NCBI RefSeq assembly: GCF_030161575.1
Contig: NZ_BSUL01000001.1
Coordinates: 1,527,809 to 1,591,808, forward strand
Reading direction: 5' to 3'
Origin: Arenivirga flava
GTDB taxonomy: Bacteria; Actinomycetota; Actinomycetes; Actinomycetales; Microbacteriaceae
DNA length: 64,000 nucleotides
In this document: positions 46,480-57,191 of the stretch, piece after piece
Layout: every line of letters begins with the position of its first letter
How positions within the stretch are numbered: position 1 is the stretch's first letter
The notes under the pieces: generated by a model
The model's database searches: none
What the model was told of the DNA's origin: nothing
What the model saw: only the letters and a program-made list of their open reading frames with translations
Made by a program: the position numbers and the translations under genes

Positions 46480-48497
46480 TCAGGCGCGGGGGTGCGGATG
46501 ACGGCGACGGCGCCGGCGGGCACCGCCAGGGAGCCGTCGACCTCCGCTCCGCTCAGCAGGTCGACGCCGGTGGCCTCGATCGTGGACGGCTCGTCGCGGT
46601 GGTTGATCGCGACGACGTAGTCGGCGTCGCCGCCGCGGCGGGTGACGACCTCGAAGCCCTCGGCCGGTCGCGGCGGGGTGATGCCCGCATCCGCGTAGAC
46701 GGCGTCGATGACGGGGCGCAGGGCGGCGACGTCGAGGCGCGTGCTGACGTACCAGCCGGTGCCGGTGCCGTGGGCGTGGCGGGTGATGGCGGCGGGCTCG
46801 CCGTCCTCGAGCACGGCGGGGCCGTCGAGGTAGCGGCCGACGACCTCGGCGCCCTCGAGCACGAGGTGCTCCTGCCAGACGTCGGCGGCGAGCCGCTCGC
46901 CGCCGAAGTCGACGGCGGTCCGCTGCAGTTCGCGCAGCGGCAGGAACTCCTCGACCCGCACGCCGAGGGCGGTGCTCAGCGGAGCAAGGTAGCCGCCCTC
47001 GTGCACGGAGTCGGTCTCGTCGACGACGGCCGAGAAGTAGGAGACGAGCAGCGTGCCGCCGCCCTCGACGTAGCGCGTGAGGTTCTCGGCGTCGGCGACC
47101 GTGAGCAGGTACTGCGCCGGCGCGATGACGAGCTTGTAGCCGCTGAGATCGTGCCCCGGCAGCGCGAAGTCGACCGTGACGCCGTCCAGCCAGAGCCGCT
47201 CGTAGTAGGCGCGCACGCGCTCGGCGTGCGAGAGGTCGTCGGAGGGGCGCCAGTCGAGGTCCTGCGCCCAGAACGACTCGAAGTCCCAGAGCACGGCGAC
47301 CTCGGCCTGCACGCGGCTGCCGCGCACCTCGTCGAGCCGGCCGAGCTTCGCGCCGAGGTCGACGACCTCCTTCCAGCCGCGCGAGCCGGTGCCGCCGTGC
47401 GGCAGCATCGCGGAGTGGAACTTCTCGGCGCCGGAGCGCGAGGCGCGCCACTGGAAGAAGAGGATGGCGTCGGCGCCGCGGCCGAGGTGGGCGAGCGAGT
47501 TGCGGGCCATCTCGCCCGGGCGCTTGGCGAGGTTGCGGGGCTGCCAGTTGACGGCCGAGGTGGAGTGCTCCATGAGGATCCACGGCTTGCCGCCGCCGAC
47601 GGAGCGGCTGAGGTCGGCGGCGATGGCGAGGTGCACCTCGGCCCGCTCGTCGGCGGCCCAGAGGTAGTGGTCGTCGCTGACGATGTCGACCTCGCGCCCC
47701 CAGGCCCACAGATCGGTGGCGAGGCTCTGGTTGGCCATGAAGTTGGTCGTCACCGGCAGGTCCGAGTGACGTCGGATGGCGTCGCGCTCGAGCGCGAAGC
47801 AGGCCCGCAGCTGGTGGTCGGTGAAGCGCTGGAAGTCAAGCCGCTGCGCCGGGTTCACGGTCGAGGGCGCCGCGGCGGGCGCGCCCACGTGCGACCAGTC
47901 CGTGTAGTGCTGGCCCCAGAAGGCGGTGCCCCAGGCGCGGTTGAGGCCGTCGAGGTCGCCGTAGCGCTCGGCCAGCCACGCGCGGAAGGCGGCGACGGAC
48001 TGCGGCGAGTAGTCCTCGCCGACGGGCACGCCGTACTCGTTGTGGACGTGCCAGAGCACCACGGCGGGATGCCCGGCGTAGCGGGAGGCGAGCGCGTCGG
48101 CGTAGCGGACGATCGCGGCGCGGTAGGCGGGCGAGGAGTGCGAGGCCATGCCGCGGGCGCCGAAGCCCATCACGGTGCCGTCGCGGGTGATGACGCGGGC
48201 CTCGGGGTGGTCGGCGAAGAACCATGCGGGCGGCGAGGCGGTGGGGGTGCCGAGGTCGACGGCGATGCCGTTGGCGTGCAGCAGGTCGAGCAGCTCGTCG
48301 AGCCAGCTCCAGTCGAAGACGCCCTCGGCGGTCTCGACGAGCGCCCACGAGAAGATGCCGACGCTGACGAGGTTCACACCCGCCTCGCGCATGAGGACGA
48401 CGTCCTCGCGCCAGGTCTCGCGGCTCCACTGCTCGGGGTTGTAGTCGCCGCCGTATGCGACGGCCTCGAGCGCGGGCCAGAGGTACTGCTGGGTCAT
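46480..48497 (-). CDS. Beta-galactosidase, GH42 (frame broken near the stop)
   Basis: Intracellular enzyme hydrolysing galacto-oligosaccharides, about 672 residues. (beta/alpha)8 domain with acid/base Glu154 in HVHNEYG and nucleophile Glu310 in WILMEHSTSAVNW, then a trimerisation domain (Rossmann-like, about 395-610) and a small C-terminal beta domain. As sequenced it reads past its normal end; adding one base to GGGGG at 46488-46492 ends it at IRTPRA-stop (46480). First gene of the galactan operon; operators lie 20 and 88 bases upstream. No signal peptide. Confidence 0.93.
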
Positions 48498-48517
48498 GAC
48501 ACTCCATCGGATCGAAA

Positions 48518-48535
48518 ACTGTGACCGGTCACAGT
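48518..48535. promoter_or_regulatory. Galactan operon operator 1
   Basis: ACTGTGACCGGTCACAGT, a perfect 18-bp palindrome centred on CG, 20 bases before the GH42 start. Confidence 0.88.
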
Positions 48536-48585
48536 GTGCGCGGGTCGCAGCCAGCAGCGCCAGTCGGTGACGACTCCGTTACCGA

Positions 48586-48603
48586 ACTGTGACCGGTCAC
48601 AGT
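48586..48603. promoter_or_regulatory. Galactan operon operator 2
   Basis: Second identical ACTGTGACCGGTCACAGT, 68 bases from operator 1 and 29 before the LacI start. Paired LacI-family sites suggest looping repression plus autoregulation. Confidence 0.88.
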
Positions 48604-48632
48604 ACCGTTGGCTCCGCGCTAGAGTCGGCCGG

Positions 48633-49643
48633 GTGGAGGACACGACCCCGAAACGCAAGCCGACCATCCGCGACATCGCCGCCGTCGCGGGGGTCTCGCG
48701 CGGCACCGTCTCGCGCGTCATCAACGGCGGGCACTGGGTCTCCCCCGCCGCCCTCGAGGCGGTGGAGGACGCCATCCGCGTCACGGGCTACACCGCCAAC
48801 CACGCGGCGCGCAGCCTCGCCACCGGCCGCGCCGGCTCGATCGCCTTCCTGCTCACCGAGCCGCAGCAGCTGCTCTTCGACGACCCCACCTTCGCGCTGC
48901 TGCTGCGCGGTGCGGCGACCGCGGCCTCGCAGCACCGGCAGACGCTCGTGCTGCTCGTCGCCGGCACCCCGGAGGAGCGCGCCAACGTCGAGCACTACGT
49001 GCGCACCGGTCACGTCGACGGCGTCATGCTCATCTCCTCGCACGAGTCCGACCCGCTGCTCGCCTCGCTGGTCGACGCCGGCGTGCCCACCGTCTCCTGC
49101 GGCGTGCCGCTGGCCCGGCCGCGCACCCCCACCGTCTCGGTCGACGAGGTCGGCTCGGCGCGCGCGATGACCCGCCACCTGCTGGAGCGGGGCTACGAGC
49201 GCATCGCCATGATCCCGGGACCCGACGACACCCCCGGCGGCCGGTACCGGCTCACCGGCTTCGAGCAGGAGCTCGGCGAGCGCTTCGACGCCGAGCTCAT
49301 CGAACGCGGCGACTTCAGCCTCGAATCGGGCACGCGCGCCATGGAGCGCATCCTCGCCCGGCGACCGGATGTGCAGGCCGTCTTCGCCGCATCCGACCGC
49401 ATGGCGATGGGCGCGGTCGCGGCGCTGCGCGCGGCCGGACGGCGGATCCCCGAGGACGTCGCGGTCGCAGGCTTCGACGACTCCGGCCTGGCCGAGCGGC
49501 AGGACCCGCCGCTGAGCACCATGCGCCAGCCCTGGGACCGGATCAGCGCCGAGATGGTGTCGATGCTGCTCGACGTCGTGAGCGGCGTCGAGCGCGAGGC
49601 CGTCGTGCTGCCGACCGAGCTCGTCGTGCGGGCGAGCACCTGA
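48633..49643 (+). CDS. LacI-family repressor of the galactan locus
   Basis: 336 residues. Helix-turn-helix PTIRDIAAVAGVSRGTVSRV near residues 9-28, hinge ANHAARSLATGRAG, then effector domain with FAASDRMAMGAVAALRAAG and the C-terminal PPLSTMRQPWDRI. GTG start at 48633. Divergent from the GH42-ABC-GH53 operon with two perfect operators between, so it is a GanR/GalR-like repressor released by galactobiose or galactose (inference). Confidence 0.93.
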   Translation: MEDTTPKRKPTIRDIAAVAGVSRGTVSRVINGGHWVSPAALEAVEDAIRVTGYTANHAARSLATGRAGSIAFLLTEPQQLLFDDPTFALLLRGAATAASQHRQTLVLLVAGTPEERANVEHYVRTGHVDGVMLISSHESDPLLASLVDAGVPTVSCGVPLARPRTPTVSVDEVGSARAMTRHLLERGYERIAMIPGPDDTPGGRYRLTGFEQELGERFDAELIERGDFSLESGTRAMERILARRPDVQAVFAASDRMAMGAVAALRAAGRRIPEDVAVAGFDDSGLAERQDPPLSTMRQPWDRISAEMVSMLLDVVSGVEREAVVLPTELVVRAST

Positions 49644-49670
49644 GCCTTCCGCAGCGCGGCTGAGCCGCGG

Positions 49671-49742
49671 CTCCGCCTCCAGGATTCGAACCTGAACCTC
49701 ACAGCTCCAAAGGCTGTCGTGCTGCCGTTACACCAAGGCGGA
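49671..49742 (-). tRNA. tRNA-Gln (UUG)
   Basis: A 72-base cloverleaf on the minus strand. Acceptor stem TCCGCCT/AGGCGGA, D arm GTGTAACGGCAGCAC, anticodon stem-loop ACAGC-CTTTGGA-GCTGT with anticodon TTG, T arm CAGG-TTCGAAT-CCTG. Discriminator G, CCA not encoded. It decodes CAA. No integrase or duplicated 3' end is nearby. Confidence 0.95.
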
Positions 49743-49791
49743 CCACCCCGAGGGGCGGTTCAAGTCTGCCAGAGTGCGCCATGATGGGCGG

Positions 49792-50286
49792 ATGCCCGAG
49801 CGCGATGAGGTCGACCGCATCGTCGAGGCGTGGTCGCGGGAGCGCCCCGACCTCGACTTCGCGCCGCTGCACGTGTTCTCGCGCGTGGACCGGCTGGCCC
49901 GCCACCTCGACCGCGCGCGCCGCGACGCCTTCGCCGCCGGCGACCTCGAACCGTGGGAGTTCGACGTGCTCAGCGCGCTGCGCCGAGCGGGCCGGCCCTA
50001 CCGGCTGAGCCCGAAGGCGCTGCTGCAGCAGACCCTGGTCAGCTCGGGGACGATGACCAACCGGGTCGACCGTCTCGCCGCGCGCGGGCTGGTCGAGCGC
50101 GGCACCGATCCGGACGACGGACGCGGTGTGCTGGTGACCATGACGGCCGCGGGTCGCGAGCGCGTGGACCGCGCCATCCGCGTGCTGCTCGAGGCCGAGA
50201 CGGCGCTGCTCGGCGCGCTCAGCGCCCCGGAGCGCCGCCGCCTGGCCGAGCTGCTGCGCTCCTTCGCGCTGGGCTTCGACGCGTGA
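49792..50286 (+). CDS. MarR-family transcriptional regulator
   Basis: 164 residues. Winged helix with ALLQQTLVSSGTMTNRVDRL and wing RGTDPDDGRGVLVTMTAAG. The N terminus RIVEAWSRERPDLDFAPLHV is characteristic of a MarR subgroup with long first helices. It overlaps a TetR gene (GTGA). Two regulators in tandem without a clear structural gene beside them. Confidence 0.88.
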   Translation: MPERDEVDRIVEAWSRERPDLDFAPLHVFSRVDRLARHLDRARRDAFAAGDLEPWEFDVLSALRRAGRPYRLSPKALLQQTLVSSGTMTNRVDRLAARGLVERGTDPDDGRGVLVTMTAAGRERVDRAIRVLLEAETALLGALSAPERRRLAELLRSFALGFDA

Positions 50287-50962
50287 GTCCGAGCTCGTCG
50301 GGGAAGGGCACCGGCCGCCGGGTCGGGCTCACCCCCGAGCTGATCGTCGATGCGGCGGTCGAGCTCTCGGACGGTGCCGGGCTGCACGCGTGGTCGCAGC
50401 GCGATCTCGCGAAGCGGCTCGACGTCTCCCCTCGGTGCTCTACCACCACATCGGCGGCCAGGAGCAGGTGATCGGCGGCGTCGTCGAGCGCCTGCTCGAC
50501 GGGCTGCGGGCACCCGACCCGGCGCTGCCGTGGCAGGAATGGTTCCGAGCGCTGCTCCATCCGGTGCGCCCCACGCTGCTGCGCTTCCCGGGCTCGGCGC
50601 GCTGGTTGCTGCTGCACGCGCCCGCCTTCCCCGCCATCACGGCCGTCTTCGACGCCGGCATCGCGGCGCTCGCGAGGGACGGCATCGCCCGGCCGGCGCT
50701 CGCCGCGACCACCATCATCGACACCGCGATGATGGCGATCACCCTCCACGACGACCGCACCGGCCTGCACGACGGACCGCGCGACCACGGCGCCATCCTC
50801 GACCGCTTCATCGCGGTGCGCGACGCCAGCAGCAGCGCCGGGCAGCTCATCGACGAGGTGATCGGGCCGCTGGCGCACGCCGAGGACGACGTGCTCGAGC
50901 AGCACTACCGGTACCTGCTGGAGTCGCTGATGGCGGGCATCGCGGCACGATCGGGCGCCTGA
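50283..50962 (+). CDS. TetR-family transcriptional regulator (frame broken by one base)
   Basis: TetR repressor with recognition helix region WSQRDLAKRLDVSPSVLYHH. As sequenced the frame shifts in the helix; adding one C to CCCC at 50428-50431 gives VSPSVLYHHIGGQEQ and about 226 residues ending at 50962. The C-terminal ligand domain has IDTAMMAITLHDDRTGLHD-type helices. GTG start overlaps the marR stop, so both are made from one message. Confidence 0.85.
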
Positions 50963-51019
50963 GCCGCGCCATCCGCTGGCTGGCCCTGCCGGGGCCGCTC
51001 GGCCCGCGCTCTCCGGCCC

Positions 51020-52801
<1,782 letters not shown>

Positions 52802-52868
52802 ATCCGGGCCAGCCTACGCGAGCGGATGGGGGGCACCGGCTCGGCGGGCGCGACCTCGGCGTCGGCAC

Positions 52869-52918
52869 GCCTCGGCGACATGGGGGCATGCGCCCGCACG
52901 CCCCCATGTCGTGAAGGC
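52869..52918. repeat. Dispersed palindromic element (family C), copy 2
   Basis: CGACATGGGGGC/GCCCCCATGTCG (12 bp, 52876-52887 with 52900-52911) with outer GCCT/AGGC. Read on the minus strand, its core CGACATGGGGGCG-TGCGGGCGCATGCCCC matches the element at 26027-26086 in loop and stem. Between the ABC-F gene and the small divergent protein. Confidence 0.7.
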
Positions 52919-53055
52919 ACCCCGAAGCCGATGCGCCTCCGCTCGGCGCACGGGCAGGACGCGGCGGGAGCGCAGGAGCCCGGGATCCACGCGCGGCGCG
53001 CGTCGGCGCGCGCTCCGGAGCAGGGGTGGTGGGCCCCGGAACGCCGTCGGCGCGG

Positions 53056-53193
53056 TCAGCGGCCGGCGCGCATCCGGTACTCGATCTCGTTCATCCGCTG
53101 CCACGCGGCGAGCATCTCGGTCCAGAACCGGGTGACGGGGCCGACGACGGCGACGGAGGCGGTGCGGGGGACGGTGATGGATGCGGTGGTCAT
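53056..53193 (-). CDS. Small protein divergent from LysR
   Basis: A 45-residue reading frame: MTTASITVPRTASVAVVGPV, then TRFWTEMLAAWQRMNEIEYR and MRAGR. Hydrophobic beta-like start, then an amphipathic helix rich in Met and aromatic residues. ATG at 53193, stop TGA at 53056; no strong ribosome site. It faces lysR with 74 bases between, the classic position of a LysR-controlled gene. Third-position GC and the sensible composition support coding. Not recognised. Confidence 0.55.
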   Translation of the reverse strand: MTTASITVPRTASVAVVGPVTRFWTEMLAAWQRMNEIEYRMRAGR

Positions 53194-53267
53194 GGAACCA
53201 TGCTTCGCTGCATCCGCTCATGCGTCCAATGCCGGTTCTACCGCTGATTCATGCGTAGCATGCATGG

Positions 53268-54188
53268 ATGGACGTCCGCACGCTCCGCTGGTTCCAGCTC
53301 GTCGCCGACGGCGTCACCGTCACCGAGGTCGCGGAGATCGAGCTCGTCAGCCAGCCGGCGATCTCGCGCGCGCTGGCGCGGTTGGACGCGGAGGTCGGCG
53401 CCCCGCTGCTGCGCCGGCACGGGCGCGTGCTGCGGATGACCGCCGCGGGCTCCGCGTTCAAGCGCCACGTCGACGAGGTGCTGCACCGGCTCGACGACGG
53501 CATCGCCGCGGTCGCGCAGACCGTGGACCCGGAGCTGGGCACGGTGCGCCTGGGCTTCCAGCTCTCCCTCGCGACCTGGCTCGTGCCCGACCTCGTGCGG
53601 GCGTTCCGCATCGGTCATCCCGGCGTGCAGCTGGCGTTGTCGCAGGTCGCCGACGGCGATGCCGACCGCAGGCTCGACGACGGTTCGGTCGACCTGCTGC
53701 TCTCCGCCGCGCGCACGCGGCCCGGGCTCGCCCGACGCGAGCACCTCGTCACCGAGCCGCTCGACGTCGCCCTGCCCGCGGATCACCCGCTCGTCGGCGC
53801 CGGATCGCTGCGCATCGAGCAGCTGCGCGAGGACGAGTTCCTGGTGCTCCGCGAGCCCGCCGCGCTGCGGTCGCGCACCATCGCCCTGGCGGAGGCCGCC
53901 GGGTTCGCGCCGCGCATCGGCTTCGAGGGCGACGATGTGACGACGCTCGCCGGGCTCGTCGCCGCCGGCCTCGGCGTCGCGCTGGTACCGCGCTCGGTGC
54001 GCGCCGACCCCGCCGCACCGAACGCCGCGCTGCGGCTGGTGCCGCTCGAGCCGGTGCAGACCCGCGACATCGCGGTCGCGTGGGTGCGCGAGCGTCCGCT
54101 GCTGCCCGCGGCCGCGCTGCTGCGCGACGAGCTCGTGGCGCGGGCCCGCCGCGGCGAGCTCGCCCAGCTGCTCGATGATCGGGCCTGA
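53268..54188 (+). CDS. LysR-family transcriptional regulator
   Basis: 306 residues. Helix-turn-helix VTVTEVAEIELVSQPAISRA (residues 17-36) and the linker helix, then a two-lobed effector domain with LVAAGLGVALVPRSV. ATG at 53268 in an AT-rich start region (TCATGCGTAGCATGCATGG). Typical target is the divergent neighbour, the small protein at 53056. Confidence 0.9.
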   Translation: MDVRTLRWFQLVADGVTVTEVAEIELVSQPAISRALARLDAEVGAPLLRRHGRVLRMTAAGSAFKRHVDEVLHRLDDGIAAVAQTVDPELGTVRLGFQLSLATWLVPDLVRAFRIGHPGVQLALSQVADGDADRRLDDGSVDLLLSAARTRPGLARREHLVTEPLDVALPADHPLVGAGSLRIEQLREDEFLVLREPAALRSRTIALAEAAGFAPRIGFEGDDVTTLAGLVAAGLGVALVPRSVRADPAAPNAALRLVPLEPVQTRDIAVAWVRERPLLPAAALLRDELVARARRGELAQLLDDRA

Positions 54189-54487
54189 GCGGCCCGGCGG
54201 CGTTCGCCCTCGTCGTGCCCGCAGGCGCGGTCGTGCTCGCGGCGCAGTCTCCATCGGGCGACAGCCGCTGCGACTGGGCGCGGATGCGACGGTGCAGCTT
54301 GCGCGCGAGTGACATCGCGCGTTATGTCTGAGGCCAGCGATGCCGACCACCGCGCGCACCCCTGCTTCGTGGAGCGCTCAACGCGCGGACGCGGGCACCT
54401 GGCCCGACGTCTCGATCATGCGAGGCGCAGTCACGCGAGGGCTCCCGCACAAGACGCGTGTGCGTCGACGGTTCACATCCGCCCGCC
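54189..54487. other. Intergenic region without recognisable features
   Basis: 299 bases between convergent lysR and ispE. No gene with convincing composition and no clear hairpin; short unremarkable open frames only. Confidence 0.6.
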
Positions 54488-55423
54488 TCAGTCGTGCACG
54501 ATGCGCGCGCCGTGCACCGGGCCGGTCACGCGCAGCGTGCGGTAGCCGGATGCGCTCAGCGCGACGTGCAGTTCCAGCGCCGCATCCGAATCCGCCACCA
54601 GGAAGGCCGTGGTCGGCCCGGAGCCGGAGACGACGCCGGCCAGCGCGCCGCTCGCCTCGCCCGTCTCGAGCACCTCGGCGATGCTCGGACGCAGCCGCAG
54701 CGCGGGGGCCTGCAGGTCGTTGCCGAGCGACTCGGCGAGCATGTGCGGGTCCCCCGCGCGCAGGGCCTGCAGCACGTCGGCGCCGACCATGGGGGCGCGC
54801 ACGGCCGGGAAGATGTCCTGCTTGTGCCGCTCGCGGTGCTCGTCGAGCGCCGCGTAGACCTCCGGGGTCGAGAGGCCGTGCTCGGCGGGCACGAGCACCC
54901 AGTGGAAGACGCCCTTGGCGAGCGCCGGGCTCAGCCGATCACCGCGGCCGGTGCCGATGGCGGTGCCGCCGGTGAGCGCGAAGGGCACGTCGGCGCCGAG
55001 CCGTGCGGCGAGCGCGAGCAGCTTCTCCCGGCCGAGGCCGGTGCCCCAGAGCGCATCGCAGGCGAGCAGGGTCGCCGCCGCGTCGGCCGAGCCGCCGCCC
55101 ATGCCGCCGGCGACGGGCACGTGCTTGTCGATCTCGAGGTGCGCGCCGCCGCGGTAGCCGGTCTCGGCGGCCAGCAGGCGCGCGGCGCGCACGGCGAGGT
55201 TGGCCTCGTCGAGGGGCACGCCGCTCGTGTCGATCGTGCCCGTGAAGGCCACGCTGAAGCCGTCCGCGTGCGAGGCGCGCACGTCCTCGTAGAGCGAGAC
55301 CGCCTGGTAGGCGACGGCGACGTCGTGGTAGCCGTCTTCCTGCAGCGCGCCGACCTGCAGGGCCACGTTGATCTTGCCCGGGGCTCGCGCGTGCACCACT
55401 GCGGCGGGCGGTGCAAGGCTCAT
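54488..55423 (-). CDS. ispE: 4-diphosphocytidyl-2-C-methyl-D-erythritol kinase
   Basis: GHMP kinase of the MEP isoprenoid pathway, 311 residues. N-terminal [17 protein letters not shown] motif [18 protein letters not shown] (GHMP motif 2), and C-terminal [11 protein letters not shown] (motif 3). It follows rsmA by 41 bases, the order rsmA-ispE usual in actinobacteria. Confidence 0.96.
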   Translation of the reverse strand: MSLAPPAAVVHARAPGKINVALQVGALQEDGYHDVAVAYQAVSLYEDVRASHADGFSVAFTGTIDTSGVPLDEANLAVRAARLLAAETGYRGGAHLEIDKHVPVAGGMGGGSADAAATLLACDALWGTGLGREKLLALAARLGADVPFALTGGTAIGTGRGDRLSPALAKGVFHWVLVPAEHGLSTPEVYAALDEHRERHKQDIFPAVRAPMVGADVLQALRAGDPHMLAESLGNDLQAPALRLRPSIAEVLETGEASGALAGVVSGSGPTTAFLVADSDAALELHVALSASGYRTLRVTGPVHGARIVHD

Positions 55424-55464
55424 GCACCCACGCTAGCGGTAGCGCCGCGACGGATGCGCGAGCC

Positions 55465-56301
55465 TCAGGCCAGCGACGCCCTCGCGATCGCCAGGAAGTC
55501 GGGCATCGAGAGCGCCTCGCCGCGGGCGGTCGGCGCGAGCCCGGCCCGCTCGATGACCTCGGATGCGGCCGCCGACGATCCCAGCACGCTCGAGAGCGAC
55601 TGCCGCAGCATCTTGCGGCGCTGCTGGAAGGCGGCGTCCACGAGGCTGAAGGTGCGGATGCGCTCCTCCTCGGTGCCCGGCGCCGCGCCGCGCTCGAACG
55701 CGACCAGCACGCTGTCGACGTTCGGCACGGGCCAGAACACCTGACGGCTGATCGTGCCGGCGAGCCACCAGCGGCCGTACCACGCGGCCTTCACCGAGGG
55801 CGAGCCGTAGATCTTCGAGTCGGGGGTGGCGGCGATGCGCTGGCCGACCTCGGCCTGCACCATGACGACGCCGCGCGCGATGTGCTCGAAGCCGCCGATG
55901 AGGTGCAGCAGCACGGGCACGGAGACGTTGTAGGGCAGGTTGGCGACGAGCGAGGTCGGACCGCCGGGCAGCTCGGCCACCTTCAGCGCGTCCTCGTTGA
56001 TCACCGTGATGCGCGCCTCCGGCTGCATCGCGGCAACCGTGTGCGGCAGCTGCTGCGCGAGCCGCGGGTCGATCTCGACGGCCAGCACCTCGGCGCCGGT
56101 CTCGAGGATGCCGAGGGTCAGTGAGCCGAGGCCCGGGCCGACCTCGAGCACCAGCTCGTTCGACTGCACGCCGGCGGTGCGCACGATCTTGCGCACCGTG
56201 TTGGCGTCGAGCAGGAAGTTCTGGCCCAGCTTCTTCGTCGGCTGCAGGTCGAGCAGCTCGGCGAGGTCGCGGATCTCGGCGGGTCCCAGCAGCGCGGCCA
56301 T
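55465..56301 (-). CDS. rsmA: 16S rRNA (adenine1518/1519-N6)-dimethyltransferase
   Basis: Dimethylates two adenines in helix 45 of 16S rRNA. 278 residues. KKLGQNFLLD near 28-37, SAM motif EVGPGLGSLT, NLPYNVSVPVL (catalytic NLPY), and the C-terminal QRRKMLRQSL. ATGA overlap with tatD, so coupled. Confidence 0.96.
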   Translation of the reverse strand: MAALLGPAEIRDLAELLDLQPTKKLGQNFLLDANTVRKIVRTAGVQSNELVLEVGPGLGSLTLGILETGAEVLAVEIDPRLAQQLPHTVAAMQPEARITVINEDALKVAELPGGPTSLVANLPYNVSVPVLLHLIGGFEHIARGVVMVQAEVGQRIAATPDSKIYGSPSVKAAWYGRWWLAGTISRQVFWPVPNVDSVLVAFERGAAPGTEEERIRTFSLVDAAFQQRRKMLRQSLSSVLGSSAAASEVIERAGLAPTARGEALSMPDFLAIARASLA

Positions 56302-57191
56302 CAGATGCCCCAATCGCCGTAGACGGCCTCGGTGTTGGCGGCCACCTGCGCGGCCAGCTCGTCGACGGGCGCCCCGAGGTGCGCGGCCATGAAGCGCAGC
56401 GTGTGCGGGATGAGGTACGGCGCGTTCGGGCGACCGCGCAGCGGCGCGGGGGTCAGGTACGGCGCGTCCGTCTCGACCATCACGAGCTCGCGAGGGACGA
56501 CCTCGAGCGCCTCGCGCAGGTTCGGCGCGTTCTTGAACGTGACCGTGCCGGCGAAGGAGAGGTACCAGCCGCGCTCGGCGGCGAGGCGCGCCAGGTCGGC
56601 GTCGCCGGAGAAGCAGTGGAAGACGGTGCGCTCCGGGGAGCCGACCCGCTCGAGCATCGCGACGACGTCGTCGTGCGCGTCGCGGTCGTGGATCTGCAGC
56701 GCGATGCCGTGCCGCTTCGCGATGTCGATGTGCGCCTCGAAGGCCTGCAGCTGCACGCGCAGCCCGTCGCCCTCGGTGCGGAAGTAGTCGAGCCCCGTCT
56801 CGCCGATGGCGCGCACGCGGTCGCGGGCGGCCAGCTGGTCGAGCTCCGCGAGCGCGGCGTCGAGGGTGCCCTCGGCGGCGTACCGCGGGGTCTCGTTGGG
56901 GTGCAGGGCGACGGCCGCGAGCATCCGCCGGTCCTCATCCGCTCGATCCGCCGACCAGCGCGACGTCTCGAGGTCGGTGCCCACCTGCACGACGCCGCGC
57001 ACGCCGACCGCGGTGGCGCGATCGAGCTGCTCGCGCCAGTCGAGGGGCGCGTCGCCGTCGGCGATCTCGAGGTGGGTGTGGTTGTCGTACACCGGCACCG
57101 CGAGCGGCTCGGGCAGCGGCGGGTACGCCCGCTTGGAGGCGCCCGGCTCGGGCCCCTCCTTGCGCTGGCGCACGTGCACGGGATCGCTCAC
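56301..57191 (-). CDS. tatD: TatD-family metal-dependent deoxyribonuclease
   Basis: TIM-barrel metalloenzyme, 296 residues. Metal ligands are visible in DNHTHLE, GETGLDYF, QIHDRDAHDD, HCFSGDADLA and VETDAPYL. GTG start overlaps the metG stop (GTGA); metG-tatD-rsmA-ispE form a classical actinobacterial operon. An N-terminal extension of about 30 residues precedes the barrel. Confidence 0.93.
   Translation of the reverse strand: MSDPVHVRQRKEGPEPGASKRAYPPLPEPLAVPVYDNHTHLEIADGDAPLDWREQLDRATAVGVRGVVQVGTDLETSRWSADRADEDRRMLAAVALHPNETPRYAAEGTLDAALAELDQLAARDRVRAIGETGLDYFRTEGDGLRVQLQAFEAHIDIAKRHGIALQIHDRDAHDDVVAMLERVGSPERTVFHCFSGDADLARLAAERGWYLSFAGTVTFKNAPNLREALEVVPRELVMVETDAPYLTPAPLRGRPNAPYLIPHTLRFMAAHLGAPVDELAAQVAANTEAVYGDWGI

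Noticed and set aside
45090..48497. Apparent 1135-residue protein fused to GH42
   Set aside because: The part after residue 665 is a shadow of the binding-protein gene; a one-base loss at 46488-46492 removes the true stop.
49671..49742. tRNA-Gln as an integration site
   Set aside because: No integrase, no direct repeat of the tRNA 3' end, and housekeeping genes on both sides.
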